Positions 50,099 through 62,310 of a stretch of DNA of 64,000 nucleotides are shown here, in pieces. This DNA comes from Periplaneta americana (lineage: Eukaryota > Arthropoda > Insecta > Blattodea > Blattidae). Position 1 is the first letter of the stretch, and each line of letters starts with the position of its first letter. Where the stretch lies: NCBI RefSeq assembly GCF_040183065.1, contig NC_091119.1, positions 206,419,298 to 206,483,297 of the forward strand, given 5' to 3'. The notes below the pieces were generated by a model, which did no database searches, had not been told where the DNA came from, and saw only the letters and a program-made list of their open reading frames with translations. The position numbers and the translations under genes are program-made.

Positions 50099-50829
50099 AA
50101 CTGAAAGACCAAATATAATGATTATAATGATGATGATGGTGAGACCTGCGATCAGGAAATGAAAATATTAAAATAAAATCACTCGATTTCAACAATGTGG
50201 AGTACTAAAGGAGACGTAAACTTGCTTGATAAAAGTAATTTTTCATATTGGCCTAATTATATGTTCAATTGAAATCGTTTCATATTAAACATTCAAGGGC
50301 ACAACCGATCCAAATAATTAACTTCAAAATACCAAAATACCCCTAGAGCTACTAGGTAACAAAATAAGATTTATCACCCTTGCTTGCAGTATTTCTTCAT
50401 TGTTGTCCAATTTTATATCATGCCAGTGAACCTAAATTTGTAATGGTTCAATTTATAAATATGTCATATATCTTATAAAATTGCATACAGATTCACTTGG
50501 ATTATTAGTAATATTTCTCTGCTTACGAAAATAAATTGATGTAACACGTGTTTTGAAACATAGGTCAAGAAAATGAATCGTGAGTAAGAATAGTATTGAA
50601 AACATGATAGAAATACTGAAGACATAGAATGAAAGGTTATGTCACATCTTCATGACATGCATTGATCATTTTGAAATAACTATGGTGTAATGAGGGGAGG
50701 TGAGTGAGGTTTGGGAGGAGGATTAATTGTACAGATATTGTTCAGTTAAGTAAAATAACGGATTGGTTTTTTAATGCATAAATGTTTAAACGGAAATACG
50801 TACTTTATTGCTTACACTGGCACCATTTA

Positions 50830-51619
50830 TTATATTGTGAGCTTTATTAGTAACAACAATGTAATTTATTCGTCACAACAATAATTCCTTTCTACAATTC
50901 GCCTTAAACGCTCTCGTCAACAATTGGATTTTCACTCAACACAGTATTTGTTATAGCACTCCACCGATGACAATGACAATTTACTTGGACTAGTACGAAC
51001 AACAATGAACTGTTAATCTTAACTAATATTTACAAAGCACTATTTACAAATCAGAACTATCAGTTCTCAGTTCACAGTTCTTCTATCTCAGTCACTCGAG
51101 TTCACAGTATCTCGAACCACAGACCTTCAGAGACAGTTCACTGTACTCGAACTCGGGTCCCTCCAACTGCGGCCACTGCACTCGAACTCAGGTCCCTCCA
51201 ACTGCGGTCCACTGCACTCGAACTCAGGCCTTCGGATGCTGACGCAGATGCGGACGCACACTCGAGTCGAACTCCGGCTGGCTTACTTGCTCTGGCTTAC
51301 TCACTGACTGAATAACTGAAAAACTCTGCTCGAGTTCGCTGGCGCTTCTTTTTTTATAGCAAAATCATAGTTGCGAGAACCTTCTACAGGTGTGTAGAGA
51401 ATTATCTGGATATCTCCACTTCGACGCATTTCTGGAAGGGTCGGGAAGGTCCATTCCCCCTTACTCCGCATGCAGCAGTTGCGCGTGCACTCTCCCCTCG
51501 TCGCGTGGGCCTTTCCCTTTCCCCTCGTCGCGCCGTCCCTCATGCTTCATGATGCCCGCGCGATATGCTCTCTCTCGCGGGACGCTGGTCGTGAGTTCGA
51601 ATCTCACGTCGCTGTCACA
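50830..51619 (-). mobile_element. LTR-retrotransposon relic: one LTR-like end with adjoining PBS-like site
   Basis: Read on the minus strand it begins TGTGACAGCG, has a TATAAAAAAAG promoter-like site about 270 bp in, GC-rich direct repeats, and AATAAA-type signals near the inner end, followed by TGGTGCCAGTG, which resembles the primer-binding start of Gypsy/BEL-type elements. No internal coding region remains. It is a fossil fragment; the family assignment is tentative and the age cannot be set without a second LTR. Confidence 0.4.
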
Positions 51620-51624
51620 ATATC

Positions 51625-52058
51625 TTATTTCACAGAAAACAAATTTTGCACCATTGCAGGCTTTAAAAGAGCAGGGGAACCTTCTGATCAGGTTTATGAA
51701 GTATAATTTTAGTGGTTTCAAATGTCATTGCTGTTTGAGCGTACATCTGTGTTGGAACGGAAAGCAGACCGATTTAAATCTAATGGCATACGAGAGCAAA
51801 ATCCGTGACCCTCAGTTTACATAAACGGAGCCTAAAAAAAGACCTTGGACACATCACATTGCAATATTCAGACCTTCAGTACGCTTTCGTCGTGAAAGTT
51901 TTCATAACATAAATGTTGAGATTTCTAACTACACTTTGAAGCTTTTTCAATGAGCCAAATGGACGACTGTACTGCGTAACGTGGAGCTGGAGCGACACAG
52001 GATTTCCAGAACAAAACATGGCGAAATGAAATCAGAGAAAATTCAAACTGGAGCAAAG
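51625..52058. other. No gene recognised before the satellite
   Basis: Unique-looking sequence without coding or repeat structure that I can name. Confidence 0.3.
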
Positions 52059-53170
52059 ATCTTAGATTTTATACACAATGTTTGAAGACAAGGCAGTATA
52101 AGTGGTTAGTTATAAACCCATTCCGTTCCACTGACGAATATTAAAATACCAAATTTGAAACATGTAGTATACAGGGTGTAAACCAGACATCGCAAAACGT
52201 TACAAATTCAAGGCGCAATGTAAATACTACCCGCTACACACAAAGTGAAGGTTTTATACACAATGTTTGAAGACAAGGCAGTATAAGTGGTTAGTTATAA
52301 ACCCATTCCGTTCCACTGACGAATATTAAAATACCAAGTTTGAAACATGAGGTATACAGAGTGTAAACCAGACATCGCAATACGTTACAAATTCAAGGCG
52401 CAATATAAATACTACCCGCTACACACAAAGTGAATATTTTATACACAATGTTTGAAGACAAGGCAGTATAAGTGGTTAGTTATAAGCCCATTCCGTTCCA
52501 CTGACGAATAGTAAAATACCAAGTTTGAAACATGTAGTATACAGGGTGTAAACCAGACATCGCAAAACGTTACAAATTCAAGGCGCAATATAAATACTAC
52601 CCGCTACACACAAAGTGAATATTTTATACACAATGTTTGAAGACAAGGCAGTATAAGTGGTTAGTTATAAGCCCATTCCGTTCCACTGACGAATATTAAA
52701 ATACCAAATTTGAAACATGTAGTATACAGGGTGTAAACCAGACATCGCAAAACGTTACAAATTCAAGGCGCAATATAAATACTACCCGCTACACACAAAG
52801 TGAATATTTTATACACAATGTTTGAAGACAAGGCAGTATAAGTGGTTAGTTATAAGCCCATTCCGTTCCACTGACGAATATTAAAATACCAAATTTGAAA
52901 CATGTAGTATACAGGGTGTAAACCAGACATCGCAAAACGTTACAAATTCAAGGCGCAATATAAATACTACCCGCTACACACAAAGTGAATATTTTATACA
53001 CAATGTTTGAAGACAAGGCAGTATAAGTGGTTAGTTATAAGCCCATTCCGTTCCAATGACGAATATTAAAATACCAAGTTTGAAACATGTAGTATACAGG
53101 GTGTAAACCAGACATCGCAAAACGTTACATATTCAAGGCGCAATATAAATACTACCCGCTACACATAAAG

Positions 53171-53343
53171 TGAAGAAATGTTATGTTTTATTTAACGACG
53201 CTCGCAACTGCAGAGGTTATATCAGCGTCGCCGGATGTGCCGGAATTTTGTCCTGCAGGAGTTCTTTTACATGCCAGTAAATCTACTGACATGAGGCTGT
53301 CACATTTAAGCACACTTAAATGCCATCGACCTGGCCCGTAAAG
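53171..53343. mobile_element. SINE fragment inside the satellite, copy 1
   Basis: TTTATTTAACGACGCTCGCA...GCCATCGACCTGGCCCG is the tail part of a dispersed tRNA-derived SINE family, in minus orientation and cut before its tRNA-like head. It is bounded on both sides by AAAGTGAAG, the satellite junction. Confidence 0.6.
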
Positions 53344-54453
53344 TGAAGATTTTATACACAATGTTTGAAGACAAGGCAGTATAAGTGGTTAGTTATAAGC
53401 CCATTCCGTTCCACTGACGAATATTAAAATACCAAATTCGAAACATGTAGTATACAGGGTGTAAACCAGACATCGCAAAACGTTACAAATTCAAGGCGCA
53501 ATATAAATACTACCGGCTACACACAAAGTGAAGATTTTATACACAATGTTTGAAGACAAGGCAGTATAAGTGGTTAGTTATAAACCCATTCCGTTCCACT
53601 GACGAATATTAAAATACCAAATTTGAAACATGTAGTATACAGGGTGTAAACCAGACATCGCAAAACGTTACAAATTCAAGGCGCAATATAAATACTACCC
53701 GCTACACACAAAGTGAAGGTTTTATACACAATGTTTGAAGACAAGGCAGTATAAGTGGTTAGTTATAAACCCATTCCGTTCCACTGACGAATAGTAAAAT
53801 ACCAAGTTTGAAACATGTAGTATACAGGGTGTAAACCAGACATCGCAAAACGTTACAAATTCAAGGCGCAATATAAATACTACCGGCTACACACAAAGTG
53901 AATATTTTATACACAATGTTTGAAGACAAGGCAGTATAAGTGGTTAGTTATAAGCCCATTCCGTTCCACTGACGAATATTAAAATACCAAATTTGAAACA
54001 TGTAGTATACAGGGTGTAAACCAGACATCGCAAAACGTTACAAATTCAAGGCGCAATATAAATACTACCCGCTACACACAAAGTGAATATTTTATACACA
54101 ATGTTTGAAGACAAGGCAGTATAAGTGGTTAGTTATAAGCCCATTCCGTTCCACTGACGAATATTAAAATACCAAATTTGAAACATGTAGTATACAGGGT
54201 GTAAACCAGACATCGCAAAACGTTACAAATTCAAGGCGCAATATAAATACTACCCGCTACACACAAAGTGAATATTTTATACACAATGTTTGAAGACAAG
54301 GCAGTATAAGTGGTTAGTTATAAGCCCATTCCGTTCCAATGACGAATATTAAAATACCAAGTTTGAAACATGTAGTATACAGGGTGTAAACCAGACATCG
54401 CAAAACGTTACATATTCAAGGCGCAATATAAATACTACCCGCTACACATAAAG

Positions 54454-54626
54454 TGAAGAAATGTTATGTTTTATTTAACGACGCTCGCAACTGCAGAGGT
54501 TATATCAGCGTCGCCGGATGTGCCGGAATTTTGTCCTGCAGGAGTTCTTTTACATGCCAGTAAATCTACTGACATGAGGCTGTCACATTTAAGCACACTT
54601 AAATGCCATCGACCTGGCCCGTAAAG
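54454..54626. mobile_element. SINE fragment inside the satellite, copy 2
   Basis: Appears identical in sequence and position within the monomer to 53171-53343, exactly 1283 bp later. It was copied with the satellite, not inserted twice. Confidence 0.65.
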
Positions 54627-56439
54627 TGAAGATTTTATACACAATGTTTGAAGACAAGGCAGTATAAGTGGTTAGTTATAAGCCCATTCCGTTCCACTGA
54701 CGAATATTAAAATACCAAATTCGAAACATGTAGTATACAGGGTGTAAACCAGACATCGCAAAACGTTACAAATTCAAGGCGCAATATAAATACTACCGGC
54801 TACACACAAAGTGAAGATTTTATACACAATGTTTGAAGACAAGGCAGTATAAGTGGTTAGTTATAAACCCATTCCGTTCCACTGACGAATATTAAAATAC
54901 CAAATTTGAAACATGTAGTATACAGGGTGTAAACCAGACATCGCAAAACGTTACAAATTCAAGGCGCAATATAAATACTACCCGCTACACACAAAGTGAA
55001 GGTTTTATACACAATGTTTGAAGACAAGGCAGTATAAGTGGTTAGTTATAAACCCATTCCGTTCCACTGACGAATAGTAAAATACCAAGTTTGAAACATG
55101 TAGTATACAGGGTGTAAACCAGACATCGCAAAACGTTACAAATTCAAGGCGCAATATAAATACTACCGGCTACACACAAAGTGAAGATTTTATACACAAT
55201 GTTTGAAGACAAGACAGTATAAGTGGTTAGTTATAAACCCATTCCGTTCCACTGACGAATATTAAAATACCAAATTTGAAACATGTAGTATACAGGGTGT
55301 AAACCAGACATCGCAAAACGTTACAAATTCAAGGCGCAATGTAAATACTACCCGCTACACACAAAGTGAAGGTTTTATACACAATGTTTGAAGACAAGGC
55401 AGTATAAGTGGTTAGTTATAAACCCATTCCGTTCCACTGACGAATAGTAAAATACCAAGTTTGAAACATGTAGTATACAGGGTGTAAACCAGACATCGCA
55501 AAACGTTACAAATTCAAGGCGCAATATAAATACTACCCGCTACACACAAAGTGAATATTTTATACACAATGTTTGAAGACAATGCAGTATAAGTGGTTAG
55601 TTATAAGCCCATTCCGTTCCACTGACGAATAGTAAAATACCAAGTTTGAAACATGTAGTATACAGGGTGTAAACCAGACATCGCAAAACGTTACAAATTC
55701 AAGGCGCAATATAAATACTACCCGCTACACACAAAGTGAATATTTTATGCACAATGTTTGAAGACAAGGCAGTATAAGTGGTTAGTTATAAATCCATTCC
55801 GTTCCACTGACGAATATTAAAATACCAAGTTTGAAACATGAGGTATACAGAGTGTAAACCAGACATCGCAAAACGTTACAAATTCAAGGCGCAATATAAA
55901 TACTACCCGCTACACACAAAGTGAATATTTTATACACAATGTTTGAAGAAAAGTAGTATAAGTGGTTAGTTATAAACCCATTCTGTTCCACTGACGAATA
56001 TTAAAATACCAAGTTTGAAACATATAGTATACAGGGTGTAAACCAGACATCGCAAAACGTTACAAATCCAAGGCGCAATATAAATACTACCCGCTACACA
56101 TAAAGTGAAGACAAGTGGTGGAAGCATCGTCGCAGTAAGCTAGACAGCAGCAGGAATGGTTTGTGATCGTCACTACCTTCCGTGTTCATAACATGAAGTA
56201 ACAAGAGAAAGAAGGAATGTTTTCTTTACATGAAATTTTTGGAAAAAAAAATTTCTAAGTAGGTATCTTTCAATCTTTCAAAATTCAGGAAATCAATTAA
56301 AACTAAAATATCATTAATGTATACAATAATTATTACTCCATTATATTATTGCATAATATTTTGCATTTATTTTACAATTGTATTATTTAATATTTTTCAT
56401 TTCAGTTTATTAATTGTACTTTCTAGTTAACCGAATCTT

Positions 56440-56770
56440 CTATGATGAAAGAGAGATGGAACGGAGAAAAATTCTCTCCGGCGTCGGGATTTGAACCCGG
56501 GTTTTCAGCTCTACGTGCTGATGCTTTATCCACTAAGCCACGCCGGATACAATCCCGACGCCGTTTAGAATCGTCTCAGATTAAGCTCCATCTCTTGGGT
56601 TCCCTCTAGTGGCCGCCCTCTGCACTACGTCATAGATGTCTATGAACGCAGGACCGAAGTCCATACATGTGTTGAGGTGCACTCAAATGAGTGACTGATT
56701 GGCCGGGATCCGACGGTATGAGCGCCGTCTTAAATCACAAAGTGATTTATTACGCATATCATATATATTT
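56440..56770 (-). mobile_element. tRNA-like element (family T), copy 4
   Basis: Same GAGAATTTTTCTCC hairpin, tRNA-like core and TAGTGGCCGCCCTCTGCACT body as copies 1 and 2. It ends near GCATATCATATAT. Confidence 0.75.
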
Positions 56771-56771
56771 T

Positions 56772-56978
56772 GATGTACCGAAGTACATATGATATTTCCA
56801 TGCAGATATTCTGCGTCATCACATGATGGTGGCTTAGTGGATAAAGCATCAGCACGTAGAGCTGAAAACCCGGGTTCAAATCCCGACGCCGGAGAGAATT
56901 TTTCTCCGTTCCATCTCTCTTTCATCATGTGATGACGCAGAATATCTGCATGGAAATATCATATGTACTTCGGTACAT

Positions 56979-56984
<6 letters not shown>
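56772..56984 (+). mobile_element. Compact palindromic tRNA-like element (family T), copy 5
   Basis: About 213 bp. Outer arms TGATGTACCGAAGTACATAT... and its inverse match for roughly 55 bp. The centre holds GGCTTAGTGGATAAAGCATC and CCGGGTTCAAATCCCG. A (TA)n run follows at once. Confidence 0.78.

Positions 56985-57037
<53 letters not shown>
56982..57037. repeat. (TA)n microsatellite
   Basis: TA run of about 55 bp directly after the palindromic element. Confidence 0.95.
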
Positions 57038-57040
<3 letters not shown>

Positions 57041-57189
57041 GAATCTTCTATGTTTTACCTGATATAATTTCATTGTATTTCTTGTATTATTATTTTGATA
57101 TTCATCACTTTACCTTTGCTTACATATATTTGATTATTTAAATTAAACAATTAAATAATTATTTTAGTTTAGGCTTAAACTTGTAATAT

Positions 57190-57291
57190 TACTTTTTTAT
57201 TATTGGATGTAAACTCCACTCCGGGCCACAAGCTTTTGCTTCATCGGGAGTGCGAACCAAAAGTGTGCCATTATTATGATCGTTCAAATAA

Positions 57292-57345
<54 letters not shown>
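57190..57345 (+). mobile_element. LINE-like 3' tail with (TTA)n
   Basis: GATGTAAACTCCACTCCGGG, CCACAAGC...GCTTCATCGGGAGTGCG and AAATAAATTATTATT resemble a retroposon tail followed by about 50 bp of TTA. No coding part is present. Confidence 0.4.
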
Positions 57346-57346
<1 letters not shown>

Positions 57347-57424
57347 TTTTAGGATTGTATTATTTTCATCTGCAGTATTTTAATTTTTAATTACAATATT
57401 TTATTATTTAAGATCTCAAAATTA

Positions 57425-58420
57425 GGAGTTGCCTCATAAGTAGCCACTGCCAATTGTGCAAGAACAATGCCATCTGTTAAGCGTGCCCTTCTTTTTGTTT
57501 TTAATATGTTTACTTTTAAAAAAAAATTGTTCACAAATATACTAGAACCGAACATAGTTGCGATTGAGGCAGGAAATGATCTAAGACGTGGATATTTAGA
57601 GGAGTCATAATTTTTAAATACATCTAAACCAACGCCATCCTTATGCTTGCTTATGGTATCATTTGGGAGATCAGCAACCTCAAATTATAAGTCTGGTCGT
57701 ACTTTCAGAATGAATGTGTTAAAAGTATTTGCAAAGACAGAGAAATCATTTCCAGTTTGTTTAAAATCACAAAACCTTCTATCTCTAAATTCTGAAAGTA
57801 ATGTAACCAGGATGTGGCCGCATTTATCTATTCTCGAATCAGAAACATCCGAAAGTGACTTCAGACAAGAAAAATGGTGAAATTTATTTTCTTTTAATTG
57901 CACTTTCCAAACATTTATCATAGAAAAATGTTTCACAGCGTCATACATGTCAACTGTGTTCTGATCACGTTTTTGAAGTCGGCAGTTTAGTGCACGCCAA
58001 AGCACTATTCAGACAGTACTGGATAACAGAATGAGCCATTACTGACAGTACAGACAACGCTAGAGGAAGGGGTTCACGGCGGGGAGGGGTGGAACTTACG
58101 TCAGAGTCAAGGTGTTGTTTCGATGCCTTGTGTAAACGATATGTACATGTATTTATTTACACTGCAAGTGGACAAGCATCCGGTGGTAATGGTACAAACA
58201 ATAAAATTACAATACACAATACAATTGTACAACATACAATACAATTAGATACACAATACAATCATATACACCACGCATGTCAATTGATGCCCATAGGAGC
58301 AAGCGCGCGCTTTAGAGCTCAGGAGAGCCTGAGCGCTTTACAGTGGAAAGGAAAGAGACAGACGAAAGAGGTGGTATATGCCGCTTGGTCGAGCTATATT
58401 CAGGGATGGCCAGCACTGAT
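57425..58420 (-). pseudogene. hAT transposase relic (GTF2IRD2/ZBED5-like)
   Basis: The minus strand from 58005 reads MLWRALNCRLQKRDQNTVDM, YDAVKHFSMINVWKVQLKEN and EFRDRRFCDFKQTGNDFSVF. After one in-frame stop near 57683 the same frame continues to SKYPRLRSFPASIATMFGSS and NILKTKRRARLTDGIVLAQL, the hAT C-terminal dimerisation region. Near 58407-58422 CAGGGATGGCCAGCAC resembles a hAT terminal repeat. The N-terminal half is missing, and an AT-rich repeat (58141-58275) interrupts it. Confidence 0.72.
58141..58275 (-). mobile_element. AT-rich dispersed repeat, second copy
   Basis: TATTTATTTACACTGCAAGT and ACAATACACAATACAAT blocks match 45781-45960. It is inserted within or beside the hAT relic. 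Confidence 0.5.
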
Positions 58421-58429
58421 TCAATAGAT

Positions 58430-60085
58430 AAAGGGAAGAGAACTTATTAAAACTGTATCCATGTTAATTTTTAGATTTGTCTGAGAAGTATAAGTGCATT
58501 ATAAGAATGTAAGTTTTAATTTTAATGCTCATTGTTCACAATTTGATTTTTTTATTCAAAAGAAATATTTTCTCAACTTTTCATATAGAAAAGTGAAATT
58601 TTCAGGTATAGGCCTATTTATTTAGTAGCCTTACAGAATGTTTTCGTAAATCTAATATACCATATATACGTATTACTGAAGATAGTGTACTGAAAATTTG
58701 GAAAATATTCGCATGGAAATTGTTTGTAAGGAATGAATTAACAAAGCAACTACTGTTTCATCATAAGAAAAAGACACGTGTCCATGTGTTGTAAAAATGT
58801 CAGCTCTATAGCTTCAGCAGATTTCGAGAAAATAATTTAATATTCTGATGGTAGGAAGTTGCTCACAAATATCACCTTAAAAGCATAATGCGATGAGAGT
58901 TTTGTTTGTAATATTAGTTATACTTAAAACAGATACAGAACCTAGGTAACTTTGCTTTATACTGTAATATTGTTTTGATTAGTTTATTGATTACTTTTGT
59001 AAGGCTAAAGATACCATCAATATAAATTCCAACTTATCATGTCATACTCAATCTCTTTCTTTGGAATATCACTTTCTTTATGAATGATGTGTTTCATCCA
59101 CTTAATACAGTATATTATTATACTATGGAATTTAAGTGAATATTCCTTCTTAACTCTCTATTATGTTATTAAGATTTTAAACACAAGTGCAATATCAAGA
59201 ATTCAGTGTTAGTACTTTTGCTTTACAGACAATATAGATAATATTAAACAGAAAGAAGCCATATAAAAATAACGACATAAAATTTCACGTTCCGTTTGAA
59301 GTTTGTGCACCTCTGTTTTTCTTAATCCAACAGGTTGCTTATTCATATACACAACCATTCCTCTTTCCATACTTAGCGCTTGCTGCCCGCGTACGACGTC
59401 AAGGTCAGAAAAATGCGCTTGCTTTGACATAACTGATATATACACGATACAATTATACATAATAATTACAATTAATAGTAATACATAAAATAACCTAATT
59501 AATAAGTGAACTGCCAAAAAAACACTGGTTGTAGAGCATAAATAATTTTAAAAAGTGAAATAATATGTTTCCTCAACTGCCAAGATTTCTTCAGGAAAAA
59601 AATTGTTTTGTGAGTCAAACTATTTTGGAAAAGGGAAAACACAGTTATTATTTAGGCTATTTTGCCCGATATGTACTCTGAAGCAGTCGTTGGTATGTAT
59701 TGGGTGCAAGGTCATTGACAATGGTATTCACATTCAGTCGAAATGTAAACAAATATTAGATTAGTATCAATCTTGGAAACATTGTATTTTATGATTTAAA
59801 AATAAAATTATAAGAAATAATTGAATTTCTCTAGATATTTCAGTAGACCGATACGTACTGACAGTTTATACCATTTACACGATATAGTTATGTAGTTTGA
59901 CATTGTCTACTGCCGTATAGAGCTTAATGACTACATTACCGACATGAAAAGACACTGAAATCAAAATAAAATGTTATAAAACAATACCTGCATCTTCCGT
60001 TCTGCATCAATGTGAAAAATGGAAGGAGTAAGTTCTGTTAATAAATATGTCTTCGGAAGAACTAAAAGCTACTTGCCAATTCTAG
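58430..60085. other. No gene recognised
   Basis: Long AT-rich stretch. An ACACGATACAATTATACATA block near 59450 is related to the AT-rich repeat at 45.8 kb. The minus open frame at 59209-59517 has no family resemblance. Confidence 0.3.
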
Positions 60086-60086
60086 A

Positions 60087-60590
60087 ATGGTGGAGCTTTA
60101 TCCAATATTAAATAAAAGCAGACATCTAAACATACACACAGTCCTAACTTTGTACAAAACATTAATTAGGTCAGTAATATTATATGCTTGTCCTGCTTCG
60201 GGACATGCACCTATTACAGTCCTTAAAAAATTACAGGTTTCCCAAAACAAAATTTTAAGATTCATTACAGAACTTCCTAAAGTAACTCCTGTTAGATTAA
60301 TTCATAAAGAACTCGAAATTTGGACAATTCAAGAATATATTTCAAATCAAGCCTTCTGCACGTACACCAAGTCGTACAGCAGCAACAACCCACTAATTTC
60401 TTCAATGGGAAATTACAACCCTGCATTAAATAAACATAAAAGACCTAAGAGCGTACTCCACCCTCTAGCTTGGAACGACAACGTACAATACTAATACCAA
60501 CTTCAACACTAAATAACCACTTGACTCCACAGCCGGACATAAATGTATTAATGCACTAATAAGGTTATTTCTCTGTTTCAGGGTCATCAC
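60087..60590 (+). mobile_element. LINE C-terminal fragment (family Le, Jockey-like)
   Basis: One frame reads YPILNKSRHLNIHTVLTLYK, TLIRSVILYACPASGHAPIT and VLKKLQVSQNKILRFITELP, the reverse-transcriptase thumb region of Jockey-type LINEs. It ends KHKRPKSVLHPLAWNDNVQY. The 5' end is truncated. A SINE-like block (AGGTTTTCCCGTGGTTTCCC) follows at about 60625-60660. Confidence 0.75.
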
Positions 60591-60659
60591 GTTATTGGCT
60601 GCATAGATGCATTGTCGTCCTGCTCAAGGTTTTCCCGTGGTTTCCCTTGAGCGATAAGA

Positions 60660-61213
60660 CAAATGTCGAGATGAGCCCTAAAAAAAAGAGCCACGGACCA
60701 ATTCTCTTCCCCCACTCTTTCTCTTCAACTATCACAAAGAACTTGCTAATTTCTTAGATAACAACCCTGTACTGTGATAATAGGGGAAAATAATTATACT
60801 GTAAGTTCACAGGGCTAACGGCTTCGAAGCTGGGTACCTGGTTCTAATGAAGTGCACTGGAAGCAATTTAAAACATGGGGGCATGAGATAGTTACTCTGC
60901 CTGCCATAATAAATTCACTTCAATTAAATCCCCCCCCCAAAAAAAACTGATCAAGACTATAACGCATAAAATTGGACTTTTAAGAGGAGCTACAGGTATG
61001 ATTAATTAACAAGACTATCATAGCAATTGGTTTGAAGACATACAGAAAGCAAGAATAAAGAGAGATGATAGTAGGACAGCGATAGAGTTCCAGCATTAGC
61101 AAGACAAGAAGAGATGCCATGTAAAGGTTTACTGTGAAGTGAAGAAAGGCGGTGATCCTATTTCTTCAAATACAGAACAACAAGAATATAATATTACTCT
61201 GAAAGAGGCAAAA
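60660..61213. other. No gene recognised
   Basis: Mostly unexplained sequence with a short C-run and A-run near 60930-60948. Confidence 0.3.
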
Positions 61214-61871
61214 TAGTACATTATGCAACGAGCCTATAATGGTAGTAATTAAGACGCGAGTATGTTTATGAAACGAGCGCAAGCGAGTTTCATAATTTTC
61301 ATACGAGCGTCTTAATTACAATTATAGGCAAGTTTCATACGACTTTTTATGCTCGACCATATTTCTAACTTGAAATTATTCAGAAGTATTCATATTATTC
61401 TTATCTGACCTGGGGAGCGGAAGTGACCTTGTGTAATATCTCGTAAATTGTGAGATGTGCGCAGACGCGAAAGTATTGATTTTTTTCCGAGGTACAAATA
61501 TCATTGACCTTGATATAATCTAGAGAGTAAAATGAACATTGATCTTGATATAACCTGGAAATTGATTTAGACATTGAAAAACGAGATGACAAATTGAATT
61601 TATTTGAATATTATTTACAATTAACGCTAATTATTATAGTAACAGAACATAACCTTCTGCGAGAGTATTGGATTTCCAGCCTCCGTGACGTTTCGCTAGT
61701 TGTCTTTCGATTGCATATCCGAGAGTAATCGATACTTGCGCTTTCACATTGCTACAATGGTGCTTTCTGATTGGTGAAAAACCTGAACTTTAATGAATAG
61801 GTGCACTTTAATGAGGTCCATTAAAGGGCTGCTACCAGGTGTATAATTACTGCACTTCGGCATGGTCGAGC
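61214..61871 (+). mobile_element. 0.66-kb element K, copy 1
   Basis: From TAGTACATTATGCAACGAGC to GGCATGGTCGAGC. It contains a GAAACGAGCGCAAGCGAGTT palindrome and ATGTGCGCAGACGCGAAAGT. A full inverted copy lies at 62747-63420. Non-coding; superfamily not recognised. Confidence 0.8.
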
Positions 61872-62237
61872 TTAAATGTTGGAGGTTATTAATATTCTTC
61901 AGCTGCATCAGAAATTACGTACTAATAATCTTTTGGGATGAAGACAATTAGCCTACCTATAATTGGAAATTTATGCATTACTAAGAGCACAAGTAATTAA
62001 TTGCTATCTTTTTCACAGATATTAGCCTACCATTGACTGCAATGGGAAATGCTATTATCGTAAAATATGAAACACGTGAGCGTTACGTAATATTGACATT
62101 ATGATGCTTTATTATCAAGAGCAAAGTTTTTAGATGACGTTAGTTGATCTACACCGGATGCTGAATAACCGGAAGTTAAATTACATATCGGAGAGATGCG
62201 GTGTGTCGGCAGCAAACGTTCTCGACTCCGCTTCAGA
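61872..62237. promoter_or_regulatory. Upstream region of OBP gene C
   Basis: 366 bp between element K copy 1 and the start codon. No canonical TATA box is evident. It presumably holds the proximal promoter. Confidence 0.35.
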
Positions 62238-62310
62238 ATGGCTGTGGCCAGCATCGTACTGTGCCTGTTGTTTACAAGTGTCATATCTTCTGCATATCAC
62301 ACCGATCTAG
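62238..62310 (+). CDS. OBP gene C exon 1 (signal peptide; gene leaves the window)
   Basis: The ATG at 62238 (context CAGA) opens MAVASIVLCLLFTSVISSA, a clean signal peptide with likely cleavage after Ala19, then YHTDL and one base before donor GTAGGT. Length class, phase 1 and the short post-signal tail ending at a glycine-type split codon resemble gene B exon 1 (TFHINTEF-G). No matching exon 2 appears before 64000, so only the first exon is visible. Calling it an OBP rests on position and exon form, not on cysteines. Confidence 0.6.

Larger units (their letters stand above)
52059..56107. repeat. 185-bp satellite, 20 monomers, with higher-order organisation
   Basis: The anchor TTTGAAGACAAGGCAGTATA recurs at 52081, 52266, 52451, 52636, 52821, 53006, 53364, 53549, 53734, 53919, 54104, 54289, 54647 and onwards to 55942. 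The period is 185 bp except where a 173-bp insert adds length (53006 to 53364 and 54289 to 54647). Monomers carry TATACAGGGTGTAAACCAGA. Variant sites (ACTGACG/AATGACG, CCCGCT/CCGGCT, AATATT/AATAGT) trace a 1283-bp duplication. Confidence 0.97.

Noticed and set aside
51390-51824. 144-aa open frame
   Set aside because: It runs antisense through the LTR-like relic and into unrelated sequence; no domain.
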